This document shows, one piece after another, positions 1 to 11,369 of a stretch of DNA of 64,000 bases; the first letter of the stretch is position 1; the number at the start of each line of letters is the position of its first letter. Both the position numbers and the translations under genes were made by a program. The stretch is from the NCBI GenBank assembly GCA_019925795.1, contig CM034315.1:25959867-26023866 (forward strand), in the 5' to 3' direction. The DNA is from Dendrobium chrysotoxum. Lineage: Eukaryota > Streptophyta > Magnoliopsida > Asparagales > Orchidaceae. A model generated the notes under the pieces. It worked only from the letters and a program-made list of their open reading frames with translations. It did no database searches and had not been told where the DNA came from.

Positions 1-585
1 AGGAAGAGTAATACACAAAACAAAAACTATACATCATATGATAAGTGCAATCACTTAGTTCAGAAAATCATACTAATGATTCACAGCTTTGAAAACACTA
101 TTCATATAAGATAGATTACTGTAGGAAGATAAAATAGATCTCTAATTCAAAAACTAACTTTTTAATTTTGAAGAAGATTTTTATCTAAAAGAAATAATAT
201 ATCATTAAAGGAGTTAGAGGAAGAGAAACAATCATCAATATTTCTTCCCTTTAACAAATCCAGTGGAATCAATCAATGCTTACAAGCTTCTAAACCAAAA
301 AACAAGGCAAAATTTTCAGTCAAAAATTCAGTTTATCAACAGTAGTGAGCAGTGATCTGATTTTTTAAAGGAATAAAATAGTGAATAAAAAATAAGTAGG
401 AAATCTCATCAAAATAAATGCTCAAATCAGAAAAATAGTAAAAGATAAGAAGAAAATCAGCACTGTATAAAAAAAAATAGGAAACAGATAATCAAATCAA
501 AAGACTAATAGAAATAACATAAAATAAAAATAAAATAAAAAAAAGAAAAAACTCAAAAATCATTAGTCACCAGAATCAAGCATTT
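1..585 (-). other. Post-pol spacer of element A, no gene seen
   Basis: On the minus strand this follows the end of RNase H. It is T-rich with no coding frame that I can recognise. In relatives B and C/D the corresponding interval leads to a dyad array and an envelope-like ORF; here the window ends before those would appear. Confidence 0.5.
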
Positions 586-1046
586 ATGTCAATCACATCT
601 AATCTCGTCCTCAAAATGTTGAATGAGTCAAAGGCCAGTGGTTTAGTAAATATGTCAGCCAGCTAATTTTTAGTTGCTACATGATGTAGCTTAATGTCCC
701 CTTTTGTAACATGATCCCTAATGAAGTGATGCAATATATCAATATGTTTGGTTCTAGAATATTGAATTGTATTCTTAAAAATGCAGATGGCACTAGTATT
801 ATCACCCAGAACAGAAATTGTGCCCATAGGTAATCCTAAATCCAAAACTTGTTGCTTCAACCAAAGGACTTAGGCCACACAACTTCCTAAGGTAATGTAC
901 TCAGCTTCAATAGTGGAAAGTGCAACTGAGTTCTATTTTTTATAGGACCAGGAGACTAAAGACTGTCCTATGAATTGACAAGTTCCAGAAGTACTTTTTT
1001 TATCCACCCTACACCCTGTAAAGTCATAATCAGAATATCCAATAAT
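586..1046 (-). pseudogene. Copia RNase H domain (element A)
   Basis: Minus-strand translation shows the Copia RNase H end: a DNTSAICI block, then TKHIDILHHFIRDHV, then after a stop the conserved ADIFTKPL motif ending near 586. Upstream, a block related to AEYITLGSC is interrupted by stops. The enzyme would degrade the RNA strand of the RNA-DNA hybrid during reverse transcription. It continues the RT domain immediately to the right. B carries a homologous fragment at 14428. Confidence 0.8.
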
Positions 1047-2051
1047 CTAAAAAGAGGTTCTGTACCTAGGGTACCAAATTCCTAGGTTTAGGGTCCTTAA
1101 AAGATATCTAGGAATTCTCTTAATAGCAGTCAGGTAGGACTCTTTAGGATCAACTTGAAACCCAGCACAAAGATAAACACTAAATATAATATCAGGTCGG
1201 TTAGTAGTCAGGTAAAGCAGTGATCCAATTATTCCCCTATACTTCTTCTGATCAACAGACTTTCCACTTGAATCCTTATCTAACTGAACAGAGGAGCTCA
1301 TGGGAGTGTTGATTGGCTTGGCTTTATTCATTTAATATTTCTTTAGAATGTCCTTAGTGTATTTAGATTGATTGAGAAAGGTTTCATCATTCAATTGCCT
1401 TATGCTAAACCCCAAAAAGTAGGACAATTCTCTGATCATACTCATCTCAAACTCTTTACTCATTATTTTAGAAAATTCATCACATAGATGTTTATCAGAA
1501 GATCCAAAAATTATATCATCAACATAGATCTGGACAATGAGTAAATCATTCCCTACTCTCCTCAGAAAAAGGGTGGTGTCTACGCTCCCCTTAACAAACT
1601 CTCTTTCTAATAGGAATATGCTAAGCCTCTCATACCATGCTCTAGGTGCCTGTTTCAATCCATATAAGGTCTTTTTTAATTTGTAAATATGATTTGGATA
1701 TTAGAAACTCTCAAAACCTGGGGGTTGTTCTATAAAAATATCCTCTTTTATTATCCCATTTAAAAAGGCACTCTTGACATCCATTTGAAACAGCTTAAAT
1801 CCCTTATAACAGGCAAAGGCTAGTAGCACCCTAATGACTTTCAATCTAGCTACAGGGGTAAAGGTCTCCTTAAAATAAATTCCTTCAATCTGATTATACC
1901 CCTTAGCCACTAATCTTGCCTTATTCCTAACCACCACACCAAAATCATTCATCTTATTTTTAAAGATCCAATTGGTTCCCACTATACTTTGATTCCTATA
2001 TCTTTCTACTAACTCCCAAACATCGTTCCTTATAAATTGATTCAGTTCCTC
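1047..2051 (-). pseudogene. Copia reverse transcriptase domain (element A)
   Basis: Three minus-strand segments form one broken RT. 1982-1701 has the N-terminal part, including NKARLVAKGYNQ and LFQMDVKSAFLNG. 1658-1332 has the palm motif YVDDIIFGS with both catalytic aspartates, and the upstream QAPRAWYERL block. 1331-1047 has the thumb, including KKYRGIIGSLLYLTTNRPDI. Stops at the joints (for example near 1660-1700) break the frame. In an intact copy this enzyme makes cDNA from genomic RNA inside the virus-like particle. Confidence 0.85.
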
Positions 2052-3250
2052 TTACATAGCTAAGATCCAAAATTCATTAGAAAGGGCTTGATTGATGTTG
2101 GTGGGTTCAGTCATTGAGATAAAGGCAGAATGGTTTACTTCCTTCCTAAGTCCATGCCTAGTCCTAACACCTTCAGAAGGGTCTCCTAAGATCAGTTCTT
2201 TAGGATGACTCAAAAAATATCTCCAATCTCTAGGCAATATGTTTTGAGGCTCTACCCTTTCCTCCATATTTCCATTTTCAACACCTTGGGTAATCTCTCC
2301 TACCTCTTCTTCTTCCTCAACTCTAGTCTCCTTAGGATCAGATTCATCAAACACCACATGAGTTATCTCTTCCACCACCAAAGTCCTCTTATTAAACGCC
2401 CTAAAGGATTTCCCCACACTAGAATAGCCTAAGAACACTCCTTCATCAGATTTGGAGTCAAACTTTTCTAAGGATGATTTCCTATTATTCATAATAAAAA
2501 CCTTACAGCCAAAGACATGGAGGTGGGATAGGTTTGGAGTTCTACCCTTAATAATCTCATAAGGTGTCTTGTTCAAATTGGATCTAACATTCACTCTATT
2601 CAGTACATAACAAGCAGTGTTTACCGCTTCAGCCCAAAAGTATTTTGGAAGTGAATACTCAGTAAGCATGGCTCTAGCAGCTTCCACTAAGGTCATGTTC
2701 TTCCTTTCAGCTATCCCGTTCTGCTGAGGGGTCCTAGGAGCTGAAATATTATGACTAATCCCTTGCTCCTCATAGAAAGTTCCAAACTTCACATTTTCAA
2801 ACTCTCCACCATGATCACTATGAATAGTCAAGATCTCACAACCTAACTTCTTCTGAATCTAAGTGGAGAAAGACTTAAATTCTTCAAATGACTCAGATTT
2901 ATTTGACAGAAATTTAATCAAAGTGAAGCTCGAGTAATCATCAATAATAAAAAAACCATAGATTTTTTTCCCTAAGCTGGCAGTGCTAATGGGTCTAAAG
3001 AGATCCATGTGAAGGACTTCTAAAGGTCTAGAGGTGCTAATGTCCTTAATGGAGTGAAAGGAGGACTGGACTTGCTTCCCTAATTGATAGGCATCACACA
3101 GGTGGTCCTTAGTGAACTTAAGCATGGGGACACCTCGAACTAAGTCCTTTTGGGTTACTCTTCTAAGAATTTTCATACTGACATGACATAATCTCCTGTG
3201 CCATAATCAAGACTCATCAGCAGTAGTTTTTAAGCTAATTGAATTATCAG
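2052..3250 (-). pseudogene. Copia integrase domain (element A)
   Basis: 3176-2859 and 2831-2052 on the minus strand together make an integrase. The catalytic triad is visible: D in LEVLHMDLF, D in HSDHGGEF, and E in NGIAERKN. The zinc-binding N-terminus is present as CDAYQLGKQ, where the usual second cysteine is tyrosine, so metal binding is probably lost. One stop separates the two segments near 2850. The C-terminal part contains the GKSFRAFNKRT region and an acidic stretch before RT. Family role: cDNA insertion into chromosomal DNA. Confidence 0.85.
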
Positions 3251-3600
3251 CTTTAAAGCAACTTACATCCAGCATATAAATATTATTGATCCTTTATCCC
3301 TGCAAAATAATTTTGTCATTTAAGCTTAAAATACAGTAAGTGGGCAGGAATTTAATGTTATATCCTTTGTCACAGAGTTGACTGATGCTCAGCAGGTTGT
3401 GTTTCAATCCATCTACAAGCAACATATTGTCAATCACGAAATTCTTTGAATCACCAATTATACTTACTCTTACCACCCTCCTGGTGGTGTTGTCTCCAAG
3501 TGTAACCTTGCCTCCAGCCCTAGTCTCCAGTGAAATGAACTAATTTGCATCTCTAATCATGTGTCTTGAAACATCCGTTGTCTAGGTACCACATGCTCTC
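3251..3600 (-). pseudogene. Copia protease end and pre-integrase region (element A)
   Basis: 3476-3294 encodes a GAG-pre-integrase type segment (NMLLVDGLKHNLLSISQLCDKGYNIKF). Just upstream, the protease catalytic site appears as WYLDNGC, where family members have D-S-G-C, followed by a stop and a frameshift. Serine to asparagine plus the stop suggest that the aspartic protease is inactive. Lies between gag and integrase as expected. Confidence 0.7.
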
Positions 3601-5460
3601 ACGAGGTCTTATGTGAGAGCACACCTATAAAATCATTAAATGTCAGATTTAGGAACCCAAATAGGTTTGGGTTCCTTCTTATGAAAAGAAGAATGCAATG
3701 CATGTGTGCTATGCTGTGAAACAAGAAATTTGGGCCTCCACACCTAATGTGTACTACGGTGAACTGTGCAGGTGTGGGAGATGTGTCCTAACATGTCACA
3801 AGAAAAACATCTAACACCAGGAAAAGGGTTAACTAATCTACGTGGGTGATAATGCCTCTTCCTAGGTTTGTATGAAACATGCTTTGATGATTTTGAAACA
3901 GATTCTTCAAGAGGAGGAGGTGCATAAAATTGTGTAAAAGTAGGAGGAGTTTCATTTTTCTCGAAAGCACTAATTTTTACTTTTAGAAATTTATTCTCCT
4001 TCTTAAGACTTATAATTTCAAAGTTCAATGCTCCCTTACTACTCTCCACATCACATGCCATATTGTCTAATTCTTTAAAGGCTCTTTCTAAATCAACATG
4101 CAAGATTTTCAATGAATTATGCTCAGTAATCAGATCAGAATACTTTTTGTTCAATTCATCAAATTCATCAAGTAAAAACATGTGATTGCTATCAAGTGTA
4201 GAATGATCTTTAACCATAACATCATGCTCTTTTTACAAATTTAGGAAATCCAATTTAAGGTTAGCATGCAATTTCTTAAGTTTCATATACGATGCGTGAA
4301 TTCTTTCAGACACTTCAAATAATTTATCGTAAGTAAGCTCACATACCTCTTCCTGGTCAGACTGACTAGGATGATTATCTGCCATTAAATAAAAGTTGGT
4401 TTCCTCCTTTTCAGCTTTAATCTCAGAGGAGTCGGATATAGAATCTGCCCAGAATACCTTTTTAATCCACTTCTTATCCTTCCTGAACTTGGATTTCTCC
4501 TCACCCTTCTCTTTGCTTGGGTGAGCTTTAAGTGTAGGATAATCAGCCTTAATGTGTCCAGGCTTCCTACATTTAAAACAAACAGTATCAGATGAACCTT
4601 TAAAATTTTACTGGACTTACCCTTGTTCACTTCGAAAGTTCTTATGTTTCTTCCTTAGAAAGCTTTTGAATTACCCAGGTGATTAAGGCAACATCATCGC
4701 TATCAGACCTGGAAGAATCAGTGTCCGTATCGTTGGCCTTCAGTGCCACAGTTTTTTCCTTCTTCTTCTCACCTGCATCAAGCTGTCTTTGGTTCACCCC
4801 TTACTCATAAGCAATGAGTGACCCAAGTAAGTTATCAATAGAATAATTGTTCAAATCTTTCGATTCAGTAATTACAGTTATCTTAGCATCAAACGAAGAA
4901 GGCAAACATCTCAAAATCTTATTTACTTTTTCATAGTTTGTAAGTTCTCTTCCTAAAGCATGCAAAGAAGTGATAATTTGAGTGAACCTCGTATACATTT
5001 CAGAAATAGATTCAGTAGATTTCATGCAAAAAAGTTCATAGTAATGAAGTAATATGTTTAACCTAGACTATTTGACTTCAGTTGTACCTTCATAAGTGAT
5101 GCACAATCTATCCCAAATTTCTTTATCAGTTGTATAAGTAGAGACACAGCATGTAATCCTCAGATTTTAAGGCACAGAAAAAATAGTTTCAACATTTGGC
5201 ATTCATTTAGGCTAAGTCATGATCATCAAAAGTCCATTCATTGAAAGATAGTTAAGTTTTAACATTATTAACCATTCTAAAAGGTGGTTCATAGCCATCT
5301 TTAACAAGCATCCACATGTGATAATCGATAGATTGAAGAAAAGTGGACATACGAGTTTTCCAAAAATTAAAATGTATGTTATCAAATAATGGCGATCATG
5401 TAATTGAATAACCATCAGCAGTATTATAATTTTTAAAGTTAGATATGGATCAAATTAAAA
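3601..5460 (-). pseudogene. SIRE-type Copia gag (element A)
   Basis: On the minus strand the region starts with a block reading SPLFDNIHFNFWKTRMSTFL, the conserved gag N-terminus, and continues with a UBN2-type segment at 5025-4801 (LGRELTNYEKVNKIL). Two zinc-knuckle sites follow. The first, near 4590-4550, reads CFKCRKPGHIKADY, with the final cysteine replaced by tyrosine. The second, within 4217-3744, reads CFSCDMLGHISHTC and is complete. Between them lies a coiled-coil-like stretch rich in L, E and K. No start codon survives and several stops interrupt it. Gag would form the particle and bind RNA. Confidence 0.8.
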
Positions 5461-5480
5461 AGTTTTTAAACTTAATTTTT

Positions 5481-5500
5481 GAATCCCACTCTGATACCAT
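5481..5500 (-). other. Primer-binding site of element A
   Basis: Read on the minus strand this is ATGGTATCAGAGTGGGATTC. The TGGTATCAGAGYGGG core matches the 3' end of plant initiator tRNA-Met, the usual primer for these elements. It lies 1 base inside the LTR end at 5502. Confidence 0.85.
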
Positions 5501-5840
5501 TTGAAAGTTTGATAGGGATGTTAAGCCCTGATGAACTAGCCTCGAGGCTAACCAAGAGGGGGGGTGAATTGGTTATTTTAAAAAATTCGTGAGCAACTGG
5601 AAAGATCTTTTCGATAATTTACAGCAAAAATAAGTAAACACAGAAATGAAAAGATCAACCATAGATTTCACCCAAGCAGATAATAATAGAAAAGTAAAGT
5701 GCATAAAATAATCAGAAAGAGCACACAAGATTTTATAGTGGTTTGGTCAACTTGTCCTACATCCACTCCCCGGAGCCTCCCCTCCGGGTATTGCACTAAC
5801 ACAAAAGTGACTCTCCTTCTACTCCCACAGGAAGGCGGAG

Positions 5841-6010
5841 AAGCCTGTACAAAACTCCTTTCCACCAACCTGGTGAGGTAGAGAATCTGAACTCCTTTCG
5901 CTTCCTCCTGAAGCGGGCAGAGAACCCGGACTCCTTTCGCTTTCTCCTAAAGCAGGCAGAGAACCTGAACTCCTTTCACTTCCTCTTGAAGCGGGCAGAG
6001 AACCCAGATC
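5841..6010 (-). repeat. 39-bp tandem repeat in LTR A
   Basis: The block AGAGAAY recurs at 5880, 5919, 5958 and 5997, a period of exactly 39 bp, with the rest of the unit (CTCCTTTCRCTTCCTC) conserved. A more diverged unit precedes it. It lies downstream of the TATA box, so it would be transcribed in R/U5. Related repeats occur in LTR B (18192, 18231, 18271) and LTR C (23124, 23160, 23197, 23234). Confidence 0.85.
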
Positions 6011-6234
6011 TTCTTGCGAACGATCCTCCCACAGAAAACATCGAGAAGATGAGAGACGACGAACGGAGAAGATGACTCTGATCCTTGCTTGGAGCAACCT
6101 TTATGAATCCCTCACAAACTCCCCCTCACAAGATCCTCTCTCTCTCCCTCAAGCTCTCTCTCTCTCTCTCTCTTTCTCAAGGTTTCTCTAGAAAAGAAAG
6201 TGGCAAAAGATTTTTCTTGTTGGAAGAAAAAGAA

Positions 6235-6244
6235 CTTTTATAGG
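6235..6244 (-). promoter_or_regulatory. TATA box of LTR A
   Basis: Minus strand reads CCTATAAAAG, a near-consensus plant TATA box. It lies about 45 bp downstream (minus strand) of the nearest dyad of the U3 array and upstream of the 39-bp repeats, as expected for the U3/R junction. Confidence 0.65.
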
Positions 6245-6269
6245 AGGGCTCAAAATTTGCTCTAAATCT

Positions 6270-7095
6270 CAACTGGTCGGCCAATATTGTCCAGGACGAT
6301 CGCTAGATTATCCTGTACGATCAGTTCAAAATCACATGTATCAGCCTGGACGATCTGGTTCATCAGGACGATTAGTAAAAAAAGTTAGTCAGATCGTCCC
6401 GTATGATTCTGAGATCGTCCGGAATGATTAGTGTAAATATAAAATTTCATCTAGAAGATGGCTCTGGTCGTTCAGGGGAACTTGTATTGGACGATCTCAA
6501 AATGACTTGATCGTCCTGGGCAATATGTCTATCATCCTGTACGATTAGTTCAAAAAGTGCCAAAATCGTCCGGTTCACAGCTCTGGACTTACAGGTCAAA
6601 ACATACTGGACGATTTCAAAATGTCTTGATCGTCCGGGATGATATGGGTATTGTCCCGCATGATTAGTTCAAAATTGAGAATATCATCCTACACACAGCT
6701 ATAGACATACAGGTGACAGTCACTAGACAGTCAGGATTTTTAACACATCATCTCGTACGATCCTGCGATCATCCAGGAAGATATGATCGAATCAATCAAA
6801 TCTTAATTACTTTTTTTAATCACCAGACTAATTTAGGCATGATTGTAATGGATCGTCCAGGATGATACACGTATCATCTGGGATGATCAGATCAAATCTC
6901 TTAAAATAAAACTCGCCTAACTTGATCTGGCAGTTCAGAATTTTTTATTTTAGCTTATTATCATGTATGATATTAGGATAGTCTAGGACAATCAGCTTAA
7001 TCGAACTGACATAACATGATTCTCCTAATTAGGGTTTTTATTTTCACTAGATCGTCCAGGATGATGTGAATATCGTTCGGGATGATTAGAATAAA
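6270..7095. repeat. Dyad array in U3 of LTR A
   Basis: About fifteen imperfect palindromes of 14-16 bp, such as ATTGTCCAGGACGAT, ATCATCCTGTACGAT, ATCGTCCGGGATGAT and ATCGTCCAGGATGAT, are spread over about 820 bp, with AT-rich spacers of varying length. The best consensus is ATCGTCC-N-GGACGAT. The array sits directly upstream of the TATA box. Similar arrays lie in LTRs B, C and E and before the envelope-like ORFs. Confidence 0.8.
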
Positions 7096-7361
7096 AATTG
7101 AACAGAAATTCTAATTCACTAAAACTCTCCCCCTGAGTGTGTGTGTGCAAGGTTACTTAGCTAGGGGATCAGTTACATAGCATTTGACTCAATAAAGATG
7201 AAAATAGTACATTGGACCTAAATTTTAAAATAGATTGACTCGATCTTGGACTGGCTTGAACTTGCAATTGATCCTACGTACCTGAAAGATTAAACAAGCA
7301 ACAAGAAATAGAAATGTTTGCTATCATCAAAATCGTAACCCTTAAAACCAGATTTGCAACA

Positions 7362-8040
7362 GTATTCACATGTCTATGTACATAACTTGGTGGTATCTCA
7401 TCATGTTGAAGTTCATGAGACTTAGGCAAGGGGACTTCACACTCAAAGAAGAAATCACCCAAATGGAGCTTTGCTCCTCGAAGTAGCTGCTAGCCCCGAA
7501 TTATCAGTAAGTGGCAACTCACCCCTCTAGAGATCACAGTATACAATTTCACCTTTAAATATCAACCTGAGGATGCAATACCATCCTTGGTAAACTCCTC
7601 CAAAAGACACATCAAGACATGCTTTCACCATGATGGGAACTCGCCATAATAGAATTTACTATCCCATAACAACTACTTATTATCGAGGGCATCAGCCTTC
7701 CATGGGTGTCTTATATCAATTTATAATAAGTTCCAACACACAAAATCTACAATAATGTAATATATTGCATGGAGGTGACCTTATCACCAGAGTAAGGAAA
7801 AGAGCATATGAAGCTCAAACCATGAAGTGATCAAAAAGATTTACATCATTTTCATGCCATTTGTTTATATTTTTTCATGTTTGTGAATTATATGTATGTG
7901 AGAACTTAGTGTTGTGTGGACGTTGTGATATAACATATCATATGGATGAAGATAATCAAGATAAAGCCTAATTGCAAAACCATAGACCAAAATCTAAGGA
8001 AAAGATCAATGGAAAGCCCCAATTACAAGGGACTAGTCAT
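7362..8040. other. Unassigned interval
   Basis: DNA flanking LTR A, starting GTATT, the expected target duplication of A whose partner lies outside the window. I see no coding frame, repeat or RNA gene that I can support. Confidence 0.4.
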
Positions 8041-8530
8041 GTGTCCAATAATGAGCCTATAGTTTTAAATATTTTAAATATAATTTATATTTTATTTTCT
8101 ATCTAGAAGTTCGGATGTTCACCAATTAAATGGTTAGTTAGGGATGGCATATTAATAAAATGGGTAGGTGGAACTCCTCTTTAATGTCCACCAACCCCCT
8201 CCTTTTTTTCGTCAATTTTTTTTTCTCCAAAAGTTAGTCTTGTAATGCCTATAAATATGGGCTAATAAGCATTATAATTTTCAATCTCTTGGAATGAAAT
8301 AGTTTGTGGAGAAGTTCTTTTAATTTACTTGGTTCTTGGTGGCTTCAAGTGTGTGCCTTTTCTTTGGTGAGATTAGGTAGTAATCTTTATTTCTTTTATG
8401 TTACTAGTAAATCCTCTTAAACACATGCTCTAATTTATTCTTAGCTCTTCCTTCTCTTGATAAGAATCCTTTAAGACGAATAAATCTGTAACTAAATTAA
8501 AAAAATCCTTTTAAACACTTCCATATAGCC
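8041..8530 (+). repeat. LTR-like sequence with TATA box
   Basis: GCCTATAAATATGGGC near 8249 looks like a promoter, followed by a transcribed-leader-like stretch ending in T-rich sequence. This resembles the U3/R part of a plant LTR. No partner copy, primer site or termini were found, so the call is weak. Confidence 0.25.
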
Positions 8531-9339
8531 ATAAACCGAAATTTGGAACACTTGGGCCTAGTCTTATTCCCTACACTTCAATATCCTATTAAGCTCCATC
8601 AAACTCAACCATCAACTTCAGATCACAAGGTCACATCCTAAGCTAATCTTTCGCCATCATTTTTAGTCATTTATGATATTTAAGGTCACTCTCTAAAGTG
8701 ATCTCCCAAATTAGCACAAACTAGACTAATTTGGCATTTCTACTAATATAACCTTCTAGACCTCTCATCATTCCCTCATAAAATTAAAAACACTTCTCTA
8801 AATATCCAACCTAAGATCCATAGCCTTTTATAGCCTTTAATCGCATGAAAAGATTACCAATGACCATCATATTTGGTTTTAGAGAGAATCTGGGATGAAG
8901 CCCTCTTGTTAGAAATTTTGGACAACTAAGGAAAATTTTTTTATGGTGGACTTGCTTTTGAAAAATTAAGAGTTACTCCAACAAGTGTGAGGTTAGAAAA
9001 TCCTTTTTAATGATAGATTTATTTCATATTAATATCTTGGATATATAGTACATTATTTTACAAGTCTATGGTGTACACAAGAAATGTTATTTTTGAGCTC
9101 TACCATAAAGCCTAGCCAAAATCCTTATATGACCCCACCCATAAACCCTTATCTTGAGTGAAATATTGATAAGAGTGTGCTCCACCTTAAAAAAATAAAA
9201 ACATGACCTTGATGCTCACAAAACTCTATATAACTTCAATTTTTATGCTAATTGCTTATGGTAAAACTATTTGTTTATTTATCAAAATTTGAATAGTTTG
9301 TCATCTTAAGGGCTTAGGATTACATGCATAAATAAATAA

Positions 9340-9343
<4 letters not shown>
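8531..9343. other. Unassigned interval
   Basis: AT-rich sequence without a recognisable coding frame or repeat. Probably old element debris, but nothing identifies it. Confidence 0.35.

Positions 9344-9408
<65 letters not shown>
9344..9408. repeat. (TA)n microsatellite
   Basis: About 32 uninterrupted TA dinucleotides, preceded by a short (AAAT)n run. Confidence 0.97.
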
Positions 9409-9410
<2 letters not shown>

Positions 9411-9539
9411 CATTTCTTTCTTGAATTTAAAATTACATGCATAAAAATATATGTGTATAAAATTTAGTTTATTTAAAGTTGATAAGATAAAATTTATTAT
9501 ATTATTTGAATATGTTATTTTATTCTTGTAATACTTGTA

Positions 9540-10780
9540 TTTTGTGCAAAAAATTATAAGAAAATCAAGAAAGTCAAACCAGTACCACAATGCCACAAAA
9601 GCAGTGCTAGAACTCAATACAACATCATAGTACCACATATAAGCACTACAGTGGAGAGCTTATAAAAATCTTTTGGAGAGCTTAGCACCGAGGCACTATC
9701 TAGTTCATGTCGTAGTGCCAAATTACCCAGCACCACAATGAAAATTAGTTCGATTGATGAATTGAAGTGACTATTTATGAATTGAGGCACTGGTTCAGTA
9801 GCACTACAGTGCCACCAAGCCAGTGCTATAGTGTTCATCCAGGTAAAATTAAAACTATAAATAGTCATCTTATTTCTTGAGGCAATACCTTGGCGATTTG
9901 GAGGGGTCATTTGTAGTGTCATTTGGTGAATGTGTGTGAGTTTTTTAGAGTTGTATAGAGGAGTGTGAAGCTTGTGTTTTTTGTAATGTATAGAAGTGGA
10001 GTAAATCAAATTAGTGAGCAAAGAATTGTAGCATTATTTTTGGGTCATTTTTTAACTTTAATTTCTTGGGTTTTAATTTGTACATTGTGCTTGTACTTAT
10101 GAAATAGTTACTATAATAAAATCTTTGTTGTGTTTATTATGTTTTTATGAGTTTCAAAGCCTCCATGTTTAGCTAATCAATTTTTTTGAATTAGTAATGA
10201 ATTAAAAGGCATGTATTGATTAGAGTAGGGTTTAGTGCTTATTATATCCACACTATTTTTAAATTATCTACACTTCAATTCTTTTATGTATAAGTTGTGT
10301 ATAAATTAAAAATATAATATAATCTAGAGCCTTGACGAAGGAATAAAAGATCAACTAGGGAATATAAAATGTATTCCGACAATAACATATATATATGGTG
10401 GCTAGGATGATGGTATTTTTAGAAGATAATTTAACTATTGTTAGTGAGGATCCTAGCTTATACTTTGACGAGCTTGATAGAGATTAGGAGCATAATTTCT
10501 CTAATCCATAGCAACGATAGGAAATAACCCTCTCTAATTCAATCAATTTCTTTTGATGATTCATAGGTTCAGATTTTATAAAAGTTAGAAAACTTTTATT
10601 CATGCATTTTAAATTTTTTCTTTTAAAACTGTCAACACCTTTCAATTAGCTCACTAGATAAACATAAAAGTCCAGTAAGCATTAGTAAAGTGAACTTAGA
10701 ATATTTCTAGTTCTTCCTTGTGGGATCAACACTTTATTTTTATTACTTGATACAACAAGGTGCACTTGCATTCTAAAAAA
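9540..10780 (+). repeat. Gypsy-type LTR, first copy
   Basis: Similar in order to 24420-25680: a block of GCAC...GTGC dyads, then a leader, then a 3' end with TTGTGGGATCAACACTTTA followed by ACAAGGTGCACTTGC, a block typical of plant Ty3/Gypsy LTR ends. The left boundary is not resolved. Gag follows on the same strand from about 11370, so this is probably the 5' LTR of that decayed element. Confidence 0.6.
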
Positions 10781-11063
10781 AATTGCACCGTAGAAAAATT
10801 GAACTTTCTTTTGACAGTTGATTAGTGAATATAAACATAAGTAAATCCATGTTTGTGCCAGCAAATACTGCCACACACCCACATCATAAGTTAAAAAGAA
10901 CTTTGTCAAAATATCATAAACTTCCTAAGAAGAGCTTGTGACGTAAGAGGTCTCTGTACCCCCTCTTTGGAAGTTCTTTTAACTTAAAATCTATTTTATG
11001 TTTGCATTTATAATTTAAATTTCACTCTCACTCATCAATATCCCACTCCCCCTCATCTAATTC

Positions 11064-11098
<35 letters not shown>

Positions 11099-11369
11099 TC
11101 TCATGGTACCCAAATTAATTTCCCAAGATTAGTTAAAAATTTAACTCGAATGTTTGATTCCATAGATGATAAGATTCATGAAAAATGAAATTGAGAGTAA
11201 AGAATTATTTGAGAAGAATGGAACCAAAATGAAATAACTTAAAGATTAAATGTAAGCTATCTCAATTCATATAAAAATAATAGAAATAATATCTCATGTC
11301 ATATCCAAAATCATAATATATCTTTAGATGATAATGCCTCTTTCATAGACTAAGGAGAATACCTACCTA
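10781..11369 (+). other. Leader between Gypsy LTR and gag, with (AT)15
   Basis: AT-rich untranslated stretch with a microsatellite at 11067-11096. No clear primer-binding site was recognised, and no gene. Confidence 0.4.

Larger units (their letters stand above)
1..7361 (-). mobile_element. SIRE-type Ty1/Copia LTR retrotransposon A, 3' end outside window
   Basis: Read on the minus strand the order is LTR (7361-5502), tRNA-Met primer site, gag, protease, integrase, reverse transcriptase and RNase H, the Copia order. Long LTRs, a gag with two zinc knuckles and a coiled coil, and the LTR-end motif with a C-rich run point to the SIRE/Maximus lineage; this is inferred from family features, not a search. 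Internal stops and frameshifts break every domain, so the copy is not autonomous. The 3' LTR and any third ORF would lie left of position 1. Confidence 0.85.
5502..7361 (-). repeat. 5' LTR of element A (1.86 kb)
   Basis: Plus-strand ends are TG (5502) and CA (7361). The inner end adjoins the primer site. The outer end reads TGTTGCAAATC on the minus strand and aligns with the starts of LTRs B (16889) and C (24393), including a shared TTTTGATGAT block. The LTR contains a dyad array in U3, a TATA box and a 39-bp tandem repeat downstream of it. LTRs B and C keep the array and the repeat; C also has a TATA candidate and B has no clear TATA box. Confidence 0.8.

Noticed and set aside
5841..6010. 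Regular 39-bp repeats considered as a CRISPR-like array
   Set aside because: Units are directly adjacent with no unique spacers, lie in a plant LTR, and recur in other LTRs of the family.
9306..9638. Open frame rich in Tyr and Ile
   Set aside because: It is translated (TA)n microsatellite plus LTR sequence.
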